A stretch of 7,027 bases of DNA. It comes from JAHFIW01 sp035495855 (GTDB lineage: Bacteria > Patescibacteriota > Patescibacteriia > SG8-24). Below, piece after piece: positions 1 through 5,310 of the stretch. A model generated the notes under the pieces. It ran no database searches. It was not told where the DNA came from and worked only from the letters and a program-made list of their open reading frames with translations. Position numbers and translations under genes: made by a program. Each line of letters opens with the position of its first letter. Positions within the stretch are counted from its first letter, which is position 1. The stretch lies in contig DATJFD010000039.1 in NCBI GenBank assembly GCA_035495855.1, forward strand, positions 1 through 7,027, in the 5' to 3' direction.

Positions 1-1
1 C

Positions 2-529
2 GTCGGCCTCGCGATCATCATCATCCTGGCGTTCTTCTTCCCCGGCGTCGGCTTCATGTTCTCGGGGACGTTCTTCGGAAACCTCGTCCTCGCCGTCGCG
101 CTGTCGGGCGTCGCCATCCTGCTGTTCGCGCCGCTCATGCCACGCAAGACGCCGAAGGGCGTCGAGGCGTACGAGCACGCCTGGGGCTTCCGCGAATACA
201 TCGACAAGGCCGAGAAGTACCGCATCGAGTGGCAGGAGAAGGAGGGCATCTTCGAGAAGTTCCTGCCCTACGCGATGGTCTTCGGCGTCGCCGAGCACTG
301 GACGCGCGCGTTCGCCGGCATGAACCTCCCGCCGCCGACGTGGTACGAGGGCCGCGCCTGGAGCGGCGGAACCTTCAACTCGGCCGTATTGTTCGGCTCG
401 CTCACCGCGATGAACGGCGCGATGTCCTCCGCGATGACGTCGCGGCCGCAGAGCTCGTCGAGCGGCAGCGGCTTCGGCGGCGGCTCTTCCGGCGGCGGTT
501 TCGGCGGGGGAGGGGGAGGGTCGTGGTGA
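2..529 (+). CDS. DUF2207-family membrane protein, C-terminal part (5' end outside window)
   Basis: The reading frame is open from base 2, so the gene begins upstream; 175 residues are visible. Seen: two hydrophobic segments (about residues 1-18 and 26-46) separated by a short turn, then a cytosolic-type region with AYEHAWGFREYI (57-68), WQEKEGIFEKFLPYAMVFGV (77-96) and HWTRAF (99-104), then a Ser/Gly tail (about 151-174) ending in Trp. The TPKG...GFREYI...FEKFLPYA.VFGV...W order and the GGGFGGGGGGSW-like end are typical of the C-terminal half of DUF2207 (predicted membrane protein) family members. The family's biochemical function is unknown; a membrane or envelope role is inference. The 157-residue version starting at 56 is only an internal Met within the first hydrophobic segment. 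The next gene is a shorter paralogue, so the pair looks like a tandem duplication. The N-terminal extracellular domain cannot be checked here. Confidence 0.85.
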   Translation, partial: VGLAIIIILAFFFPGVGFMFSGTFFGNLVLAVALSGVAILLFAPLMPRKTPKGVEAYEHAWGFREYIDKAEKYRIEWQEKEGIFEKFLPYAMVFGVAEHWTRAFAGMNLPPPTWYEGRAWSGGTFNSAVLFGSLTAMNGAMSSAMTSRPQSSSSGSGFGGGSSGGGFGGGGGGSW

Positions 530-606
530 GGTTTACCGTTTTCAGTTCTCCGTTTTCAGTCCTCGCTCCGGTCACCCCGAAAACCGAAAACCGATAACGG
601 AAAACC
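530..606. repeat. Imperfect inverted repeat, 30-bp arms, between the two DUF2207 genes
   Basis: The left arm 530-559 and the right arm 577-606 are inverted copies matching at 24 of 30 positions, with a 17-nt centre. The left arm holds a near-direct repeat CCGTTTTCAGTT (536-547) and CCGTTTTCAGTC (550-561). The right arm has a 7-nt period, CCGAAAA twice (577-590) then CCGATAA and CGGAAAA. The element starts directly after the TGA at 527-529 and fills almost the whole gap to the next start at 614. It has no T-run after either arm, so it is not a standard intrinsic terminator. Its A/T-rich composition contrasts with the flanking genes. It could be a dispersed intergenic repeat, an mRNA-stabilising hairpin or a protein-binding site; the sequence alone does not decide. 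Confidence 0.75.
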
Positions 607-613
607 ATCTTCT

Positions 614-1432
614 ATGCTCTGGCCCCTCGTCTTCAGCATTCCGCTCTTCCTCCTGCCCGTCGGCTACTTCTTCTGGCTGTACGTGCTGTATTCCCGGCCG
701 CCCGCTTTGGGCCGCGCCGTCACCGCCGAGTACGACCCTCCTGCGGACATCGCGCCCATCGAAGCCGCGGTGCTGCTCGACGGCATGCTCAAGCCCCGCG
801 CCCTCGCCGCCGCGATCGTCGGACTGCACATGCGCGGCGAGATCGACATCGCCGAGGCTGGCGGATCCGTCGAGGCCTTCCGTCGCGGCGCGGCCGGGGG
901 ACCGCTCTCTCCCGCCGAATCGCTCATCATGGCCGCCCTCTTCGCCGAGGGCCCGCTCACGGACGCGAAGAGCGCCTCGGAACGCATGCCCATGGTCGCG
1001 AAGACGGTCGAGCGCCGCGTGATCGAAGGGCTGCGCGCCAAGGGTTTCATCGCCGAACGCTCGCTCTCCGCGCCCATCCTGTTCGTCTCCGCGGTCATGG
1101 CCGCGCTCATGGTCTCGCTGTCCCTCCTGCCTTTCTACGGCTTCCGCGCGGCGGTGAGCGTCTTCTGCGCGCTCACGCTGCTCGCGCAGTTCGCCTACAT
1201 CGCGGCGACCTGGCGCCCGCGTCTCTCGGCGCGCGGCAAGGAGGCGGCGTTCCGCCTGATGGGCTACAAGCTGTGGCTCGGGCAGGTCGAGGGCGACTAC
1301 ATCCAGTGGCAGGAGAAGGAGAACGACCGCGTGACCGCATCCACGCCGTACGCCATCGTGTTCGGCATCAGCTTGACGTGGGCGACCAAATTGCAGAAGC
1401 TGACGGGAGCACTTTTGGAGAACATCATATGA
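614..1432 (+). CDS. Short DUF2207-like membrane protein, paralogue of the upstream gene
   Basis: A 272-residue protein. Seen: an N-terminal hydrophobic helix (about 4-27), a soluble stretch with AEYDPPADIAPIEAAVLLDG (38-57) and AAAIVGLHMRGEIDIAE (65-81), a winged-helix-like region to about 148, two more hydrophobic helices (about 152-173 and 178-199), and a tail with YIQWQEKE (229-236) and PYAIVFGISLTW (245-256). The P-x-x-AAVLLDG...L-RGEIDI stretch matches the middle of DUF2207 proteins. The tail aligns without gaps to the upstream protein (WQEKE, PYA, VFG and W shared). Differences: no N-terminal beta domain, no Gly-rich tail, and the conserved FEKFLPYA is degraded to VTASTPYA. There is no clear Shine-Dalgarno before the ATG, so expression probably depends on the upstream gene. 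The stop overlaps the next start. Function unknown; a partner subunit of the upstream protein is a guess. Confidence 0.85.
   Translation: MLWPLVFSIPLFLLPVGYFFWLYVLYSRPPALGRAVTAEYDPPADIAPIEAAVLLDGMLKPRALAAAIVGLHMRGEIDIAEAGGSVEAFRRGAAGGPLSPAESLIMAALFAEGPLTDAKSASERMPMVAKTVERRVIEGLRAKGFIAERSLSAPILFVSAVMAALMVSLSLLPFYGFRAAVSVFCALTLLAQFAYIAATWRPRLSARGKEAAFRLMGYKLWLGQVEGDYIQWQEKENDRVTASTPYAIVFGISLTWATKLQKLTGALLENII
1417..1420 (+). promoter_or_regulatory. Ribosome binding site deciding the CoA-binding protein start
   Basis: GGAG lies 8 nt before the ATG at 1429, inside the last codons of the DUF2207-like gene. It supports the 1429 start over an in-frame ATG at 1273, which would give a 52-residue Arg-rich extension overlapping the upstream gene and unlike the family. 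Confidence 0.75.
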
Positions 1433-1848
1433 ACGACGCCGACATCAGGAAGATACTCGAGGAGGCCAGGGTCATCGCTTCGGTGGGCCTGTCGTCCAAG
1501 CCCGGCCGGCCGAGCTACGGCGTGTGCGCCTTCCTCAAGCTCAAAGGCTACCGCATCATCCCGGTGAACCCGAACGAGACGCAGGTGCTCGGCGAGACGA
1601 GCTACCCCGACCTCCTCTCCGTACCGGAGAAGGTCGACGTGGTGCAGATCTTCCGCAATCCCGACGCGGTGCCGGCGATCGTCGAGGAAGCCATCAAGAT
1701 CGGCGCCAAGGTCGTCTGGATGCAGGATGGCGCGGGCAACGAGGAAGCGGCAGAGCGGGCCAGGAAAGCCGGCCTCGTCGCGGTCGTCGACGATTGCATG
1801 ATGCGCGAATATCGCCGCCTCGACGCGGACCTCCCCATCAGCCACTGA
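1429..1848 (+). CDS. YccU-like CoA-binding domain protein
   Basis: A 139-residue soluble protein made almost entirely of one Rossmann-type CoA-binding domain (CoA_binding_2 family, as in E. coli YccU). Seen: IASVGLSSKPGRPSYGVCAFLK (16-37, the first strand and phosphate/CoA loop), GYRIIPVNP (40-48), VLGETSYPDL (53-62), VDVVQIFR (69-76), EEAIKIGAKVVWMQDGAGNE (86-105) and a closing DDCMMREYRRL (121-131) carrying the conserved Cys near the end. Length and motif order match the family over its full span, so the gene looks intact. Members are predicted to bind CoA or an acyl-CoA, or a nucleotide; no reaction is established. The ATG at 1429 overlaps the preceding TGA by 4 nt (ATGA), which implies translational coupling to the DUF2207-like gene. 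A terminator follows at 1880-1910, making this the last gene of its unit. Confidence 0.93.
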   Translation: MNDADIRKILEEARVIASVGLSSKPGRPSYGVCAFLKLKGYRIIPVNPNETQVLGETSYPDLLSVPEKVDVVQIFRNPDAVPAIVEEAIKIGAKVVWMQDGAGNEEAAERARKAGLVAVVDDCMMREYRRLDADLPISH

Positions 1849-1850
1849 CG

Positions 1851-1879
1851 TTGACCGGCGGGCCGCGGAATGCTAGGGT
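1851..1879 (+). promoter_or_regulatory. Predicted sigma-70-type promoter for the orphan gene
   Basis: TTGACC at 1851-1856 (5 of 6 to TTGACA) and TAGGGT at 1874-1879 are separated by exactly 17 bp, with an extended -10 TGC at 1871-1873. The predicted start is near 1886, giving a leader of about 50 nt to the ATG at 1939. The -10 region GCTAGGGTAC (1872-1881) resembles GCTAAAGTAC in front of the helicase gene (3157-3166). The -10 is poor at its central positions, so this is a prediction only. Confidence 0.5.
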
Positions 1880-1910
1880 ACGGGCCTTCAAGGCCCGTTC
1901 TTTTTCTTTT
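1880..1910 (+). terminator. Intrinsic terminator after the CoA-binding protein gene
   Basis: ACGGGCCT (1880-1887), loop TCA, AGGCCCGT (1891-1898): a perfect 8-bp GC-rich stem followed by the T-rich stretch TTCTTTTTCTTTT (1898-1910). It lies 31 nt after the CoA-binding gene stop and points along +. It overlaps the predicted transcription start of the next gene, so transcripts from that promoter would carry only part of the stem. Confidence 0.8.
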
Positions 1911-1926
1911 CGGGGACCATCGCCGC

Positions 1927-1933
1927 AAGGAGG
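1927..1933 (+). promoter_or_regulatory. Strong Shine-Dalgarno deciding the orphan gene start
   Basis: AAGGAGG with a 5-nt spacer to the ATG at 1939. It sets the start there rather than at the in-frame ATG at 1870, which falls inside the promoter and terminator and would add a 23-residue unrelated leader. Confidence 0.85.
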
Positions 1934-1938
1934 CGACA

Positions 1939-3003
1939 ATGACGCAGGAACAAGGGCCCGGGCTCGTCCGCCTGGGAAGCCAGAAGGTGTTCATCGCGAC
2001 GTGCGCGGCATGCGAAGGCCGCGCCGGCGCGGGCGCGGTCGTCATCCCCCGGCGCGACGCCAGGCCGAACGTCTACGCGACCGTCTACGAGGCGCTGCGG
2101 AGCCGCATGGAGATCATGCGGCGGTACGGCGTCCGCGGGCGCGGCGTCTCCGAGCTCGAACGCCTCGCCTCGGTGCGGGACGATCTGCGGGAGACGCACG
2201 TGTCGCTGCTCGCGGGAGAAACCGGCCGCGCGGACGGCTCGTTCGCCTCCGCGGCGGAGGAGCTCAAGCGGAAGCGGAACGTCCACAAGGCCGAGGCCAG
2301 GAAGAAGGCCGAGGCCGGCGTGGTGCGCCATCCGACCTCGACCGTGAACCGCGGCGCCACGCGCGCGAGGCTCACGGCCATCGACCGTCGGCTCGCGCTG
2401 CGCGAGGACGAGGTCCGTTCGATCGCGCCGTGGATCGGCGCGATGGAGACGGCGCTGCTCCTCGAGGTCCGCCGGTGCGAAAGCATCGTGCGCGACCTCG
2501 ACCGCGCCGCCACGGCGATGCGCTCGCACGAGCTCGTCCGCAAGGGCGAGACCTCCGAGCGCCAGCGCAGGGCCATCGCCGCGCGCCTGCGCGTCCTGGC
2601 CGAACCGCTCGCCACGCTCGCGGTCGAGCCGTTCCTCTCCGTGCGGAACGCGCTCTGCGCTCCGGTGCTGCGCGCGGTCGTCTCGGCCGAGAACGGCACC
2701 GGCGACGAGTTCGCGGCGGCGGTCGGCGACATCGTCCGCCTGACCGGCGCGTCCGTCGCCCGCTCGGCGATCGAGTCGACGCTCGTGCTCATGGCGGCCG
2801 GACTGCCTCCGGGGCAGCTCGCGAAGGCGGCGGAACGTTCCGCCCGCGCGGCGTCCAGATCGCTCAGCGGCTGCGGCGCGGTCCAAACGGCCGCCCTGGT
2901 CGCCGCCGCCCTCCGCCTGGCCGTCCAATGCCTCAGGGAAGGCCACCCCGACGCCGCCAAGCCCCGGCTCAAGGAAGCCATCGCCCATCTCGACCCCGCC
3001 TGA
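1939..3003 (+). CDS. Unrecognised 354-residue helical protein (orphan)
   Basis: I do not recognise this protein. Seen: no signal peptide and no convincing membrane segment; rich in Ala, Arg, Glu and Leu and predicted mostly helical. An N-terminal segment holds a single CAAC motif (22-25); other Cys at 180, 240, 312 and 331 are scattered. A charged Lys/Arg/Glu-rich stretch (about 101-125) may be coiled. A second long charged helix pair is likely at about 141-200. The C-terminal third (about 250-350) is Ala-rich, with helices that resemble an alpha-helical repeat, ending LKEAIAHLDPA. The gene has a strong Shine-Dalgarno, its own predicted promoter and its own terminator, so it is probably a monocistronic unit. 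Long open frames on the opposite strand across this region lack such signals and are GC-rich shadows. One CxxC is not enough for a zinc site unless paired with another ligand. A cytosolic structural or binding protein is possible, but no function can be assigned. Confidence 0.8.
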   Translation: MTQEQGPGLVRLGSQKVFIATCAACEGRAGAGAVVIPRRDARPNVYATVYEALRSRMEIMRRYGVRGRGVSELERLASVRDDLRETHVSLLAGETGRADGSFASAAEELKRKRNVHKAEARKKAEAGVVRHPTSTVNRGATRARLTAIDRRLALREDEVRSIAPWIGAMETALLLEVRRCESIVRDLDRAATAMRSHELVRKGETSERQRRAIAARLRVLAEPLATLAVEPFLSVRNALCAPVLRAVVSAENGTGDEFAAAVGDIVRLTGASVARSAIESTLVLMAAGLPPGQLAKAAERSARAASRSLSGCGAVQTAALVAAALRLAVQCLREGHPDAAKPRLKEAIAHLDPA

Positions 3004-3020
3004 AACGCGGGGTCTTTTTT
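2992..3020 (+). terminator. Intrinsic terminator overlapping the orphan gene's stop codon
   Basis: GACCCCGC (2992-2999), 7-nt loop containing the TGA stop (3001-3003), GCGGGGTC (3007-3014), then six T residues (3015-3020). The stem is a perfect 8 bp. The left arm encodes the last residues (DPA), so the end of the coding region doubles as half of the hairpin. Confidence 0.93.
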
Positions 3021-3029
3021 ATCCACAAC

Positions 3030-3042
3030 GGGGTCAGACCCC
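3030..3042. repeat. Small palindrome GGGGTC-A-GACCCC
   Basis: A perfect 6-bp palindrome around a single A, 10 nt after the terminator T-run. Its arms repeat the GGGGTC and GACCCC of the terminator stem, so the right arm of the terminator could alternatively pair with 3037-3042. From memory, GGGGTCAGACCCC cores occur as dispersed intergenic palindromes in other bacteria, sometimes near REP-associated transposases; none is in this window. Confidence 0.55.
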
Positions 3043-3049
3043 CCTTCAT

Positions 3050-3123
3050 GTCATCCCGGCCCGCGAGCCGGGATCCACGGCGTGCGATCGTATCGTGGAT
3101 TCCGGGTCCTGGCCCGGAATGAC
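3050..3123. repeat. 74-nt cruciform-type intergenic repeat (nested inverted repeats)
   Basis: Arms 3050-3079 and 3094-3123 are inverted copies matching at 24 of 30 positions, beginning GTCATCCCGG and ending CCGGAATGAC. Each arm is itself a perfect 7-bp hairpin: TCCCGGC/GCCGGGA (3054-3073, 6-nt loop) and TTCCGGG/CCCGGAA (3100-3119, 6-nt loop). The centre, 3080-3093, is 14 nt. This two-hairpins-in-one layout with GTCATYCC ends resembles, from general knowledge, the dispersed GTCATTCCCG/CGGGAATGAC-type palindromic repeats of many bacterial genomes. No transposase is nearby. No coding signal overlaps it. Confidence 0.8.
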
Positions 3124-3156
3124 GATTTTTCTTACTTTTCTCTAGCGCCCGGGTGG

Positions 3157-3166
3157 GCTAAAGTAC
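3157..3166 (+). promoter_or_regulatory. Extended -10-like box placed for a leaderless helicase transcript
   Basis: GCTAAAGTAC contains TAAAGT at 3159-3164, leaving 6 nt before the helicase ATG at 3171, so the predicted transcription start falls at or next to the start codon. No Shine-Dalgarno is present, which fits leaderless initiation. The -35 region is weak (T-rich 3132-3141, no good TTGACA at 17 bp). The same GCTARRGTAC pattern precedes the orphan gene. Confidence 0.45.
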
Positions 3167-3170
3167 CGCC

Positions 3171-5300
3171 ATGCAAAAGAACGCCACCGCCAAGCTTTTC
3201 AGAGCCCGCATCGATTACGACGCGGAGCTCAACCCCGAGCAGCTCGCCGTCGTGAAGAACGGCGACGGGGCCTGCGTCGTGCTGGCCGGCGCCGGTTCGG
3301 GCAAGACGCGCACCATCGTCTACCGGGTCGCCTGGCTCCTGGAGCACGGCGTTTCGCCGGACCGCGTGCTGCTTCTCACCTTCACCAACAAGGCGGCGGG
3401 GGAGATGATGTCGCGCATCGGCGAGCTGCTCGGCAGCGAGCTGCCGTTCGGTTCCGGCGGCATCTGGGGCGGCACGTTCCACTCCATCGCCAACCGCATC
3501 CTCCGCGCCTTCGCCGAGCGCATCGGCTTCACCTCGTCGTTCTCCATCCTCGACGACGAGGATTCGCGCGACCTCATGAAGGCGACGATGCGCGAGCTCG
3601 GCTGCACGCCGGACACGAAGCGGTACCCTTCGCCCGTCGTCGTGCGCGACATCCTGAGCTACAAGGCGAACGCCATGAGGTCGATCGAGGAAGCGGTCGC
3701 CAAGAAATATCCGAAGCTCGAGCCGCTCATCCCGGACCTCCGGCGCATCGCCGACGCCTACGACGAGAAGAAGCGCCGCTCGAACGCGATGGACTTCGAC
3801 GACCTGCTCGTCCGCCTGCACCGCCTGCTCGCCGAGGACCCGGCCGCGCGCGAGCGCGTCGCGGGCCGCTGGACGCACGTGCTCGTCGACGAGTTCCAGG
3901 ACACCAACCCGCTGCAGGCCTCGCTCGTGGCGTACATGTCCGGCCCGTCGAAGAACCTGCTCGTGGTCGGCGACGACGCCCAGAGCATCTACTCGTTCCG
4001 TGCCGCCGACGTCAGGAACATCCTCGACTTCCCCAAGCACCATCCCGACGCGCGCATCTTCAAGCTCGAGACGAACTATCGTTCGACGCCGGAGATCCTG
4101 AGCCTCGCGAACGACGTCATCTCGCGCAACATCGACCAGTTCCCCAAGGAGCTGCGCTCGGTGAAGAAGCCGGCGGACAAGCCGATGGTCGCGCCCGCGC
4201 CGTCGACCTTCCAGGAGGCCGATTTCGTGGTCGGCAAGATCAGGGAGCTGCTCGACGACGGCGTACGGCCCGAGGAGATCGCCGTGCTGTTCCGTGCGAC
4301 GCACCATTCGCAGACCGTCGAGTTCGAGCTCATGAAGCGCGGCATCCCGTACGACTACCGCGGCGGCGTGAAGTTCTTCGACCGCGCGCACGTGAAGGAC
4401 GCCGTCTCGTTCCTGCGCATCAAGGACAATTTCACGGACGAGGCCGCCTGGCTGCGCATCCTCACGATCCAGCAGGGGGTCGGGGAGGTGATGGCCTCGA
4501 AGATCTTCTCGATGCTGCGCGCGGCAGGCTCGCTCGCGGCCGCGGTGCTCGCGCCGGTCGAGCAGTCGCTCGGGGCCCGCGCGGCCAAGGGCTGGGCGGA
4601 CCTGCGCCCCATCCTCGAGAAGATGGTCGCGACCGAGAAGCCCTGCGAGCTCGTGCGCATCGTGCTGAAGTCGGCCTACGCCGATTACCTCGAGAACGAA
4701 TATCCGAACTGGCGCGAGCGCCTCGAGGACGTGGAGCAGCTCGCCAACTTCGCGGAGGAATACGACGCCTCGCGCGACCTGCTCGCCGACGTGACGCTGG
4801 ATTCGTCCGCGGCGGAGAAGCCGTCGCAGCGCCGGCGCCGCGACGCGCGCGACAAGATCGTGCTCTCGACCATCCACCAGGCCAAGGGGCTCGAGTGGGA
4901 GGCGGTCTTCGTCATCCATCTCACCAATTCAGGGTTCCCGAACCGCAAGGCGGCGATGGAGGAGGGCGGGCTCGAGGAGGAACGCCGCCTGTTCTACGTG
5001 GCCGTCACCCGCGCCAAGAAGCACCTGTACCTCTCGTACCCGTCGAGCGCGGGCCGCGACATGTTCACCATCGAGCAGCCGTCGTGCTTCCTCGAGGAAT
5101 GCGACCCGAAGCGCCTCGACATGTCGCTCGTCCGCGGCGAGTTCTCGTTCTCCTCGAAGGACGCGGACGGCTTCTACGAAGAGGACGCCATCACCGTCGA
5201 GAGCGAGGACGCGCCCGACGACCCGTTCGCGGGCGTGAAAGGAAGGATGAAGAAGGTGGATTCGGAGTGGAAGAAGAAATCTTTTTTGAGGGATGTGTGA
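3171..5300 (+). CDS. uvrD: UvrD/PcrA-family superfamily 1A DNA helicase
   Basis: A 709-residue ATP-dependent 3'-5' DNA helicase of the kind used in nucleotide-excision repair, mismatch repair and stalled-fork processing. Motifs are all present in order: Q motif LNPEQLAVV (20-28), Walker A AGAGSGKT (39-46), Ia LLTFTNKAAGEM (68-79), GTFHS (101-105), motif II VDEFQDTN (239-246), motif III VVGDDAQSIYSFR (265-277), motif IV ETNYRS (300-305), motif V STIHQAKGLEW (566-576) and motif VI ERRLFYVAVTRAKK (604-617). The length is typical of PcrA/UvrD. After motif VI there is an acidic linker (about 663-684) and a Lys-rich end, KKVDSEWKKKSF (694-705), where PcrA/UvrD proteins have a variable C-terminal region. 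The start is certain: an in-frame TAA at 3159-3161 lies 9 nt upstream with no alternative start between. No Shine-Dalgarno is seen. The stop lies next to the YibE/F gene, so the two are probably cotranscribed. No residues looked damaged. Confidence 0.97.
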   Translation: MQKNATAKLFRARIDYDAELNPEQLAVVKNGDGACVVLAGAGSGKTRTIVYRVAWLLEHGVSPDRVLLLTFTNKAAGEMMSRIGELLGSELPFGSGGIWGGTFHSIANRILRAFAERIGFTSSFSILDDEDSRDLMKATMRELGCTPDTKRYPSPVVVRDILSYKANAMRSIEEAVAKKYPKLEPLIPDLRRIADAYDEKKRRSNAMDFDDLLVRLHRLLAEDPAARERVAGRWTHVLVDEFQDTNPLQASLVAYMSGPSKNLLVVGDDAQSIYSFRAADVRNILDFPKHHPDARIFKLETNYRSTPEILSLANDVISRNIDQFPKELRSVKKPADKPMVAPAPSTFQEADFVVGKIRELLDDGVRPEEIAVLFRATHHSQTVEFELMKRGIPYDYRGGVKFFDRAHVKDAVSFLRIKDNFTDEAAWLRILTIQQGVGEVMASKIFSMLRAAGSLAAAVLAPVEQSLGARAAKGWADLRPILEKMVATEKPCELVRIVLKSAYADYLENEYPNWRERLEDVEQLANFAEEYDASRDLLADVTLDSSAAEKPSQRRRRDARDKIVLSTIHQAKGLEWEAVFVIHLTNSGFPNRKAAMEEGGLEEERRLFYVAVTRAKKHLYLSYPSSAGRDMFTIEQPSCFLEECDPKRLDMSLVRGEFSFSSKDADGFYEEDAITVESEDAPDDPFAGVKGRMKKVDSEWKKKSFLRDV

Positions 5301-5310
5301 TATTTGCAGC

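Noticed and set aside
451..526. GGC/AGC-rich stretch as a DNA repeat or phase-variable tract
   Set aside because: It is explained by the Ser/Gly tail of the first protein; the units are not uniform enough for a slippage tract.
1273..1428. N-terminal extension of the CoA-binding protein to the ATG at 1273
   Set aside because: The extra 52 residues are the upstream gene read in another frame, and the 1429 start has a proper Shine-Dalgarno and matches the family's length.
1888..2988. Two long - strand frames (1888-2988 and 2085-3026) opposite the orphan gene
   Set aside because: The + strand gene has the Shine-Dalgarno, promoter and a + oriented terminator; the antisense products look like composition-driven shadows.
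1524..3122. 532-codon + strand frame spanning the CoA-binding gene, the terminator and the orphan gene
   Set aside because: It is extremely Arg/Pro/Gly-rich, crosses two terminators and part of the cruciform repeat, and is out of frame with the supported genes.
3132..4919. Very long open frame (595 codons) on the - strand
   Set aside because: It lies wholly antisense to the helicase, whose motifs are complete. Its protein is Arg/Asp/Val/His-rich low-complexity sequence typical of GC-rich antisense frames, and it has no start signals.
5281..5287. Run of T residues at the end of the helicase gene as a terminator
   Set aside because: No stable stem precedes it, and the next gene starts within about 25 nt; the run encodes Ser-Phe-Leu of the helicase C-terminus.
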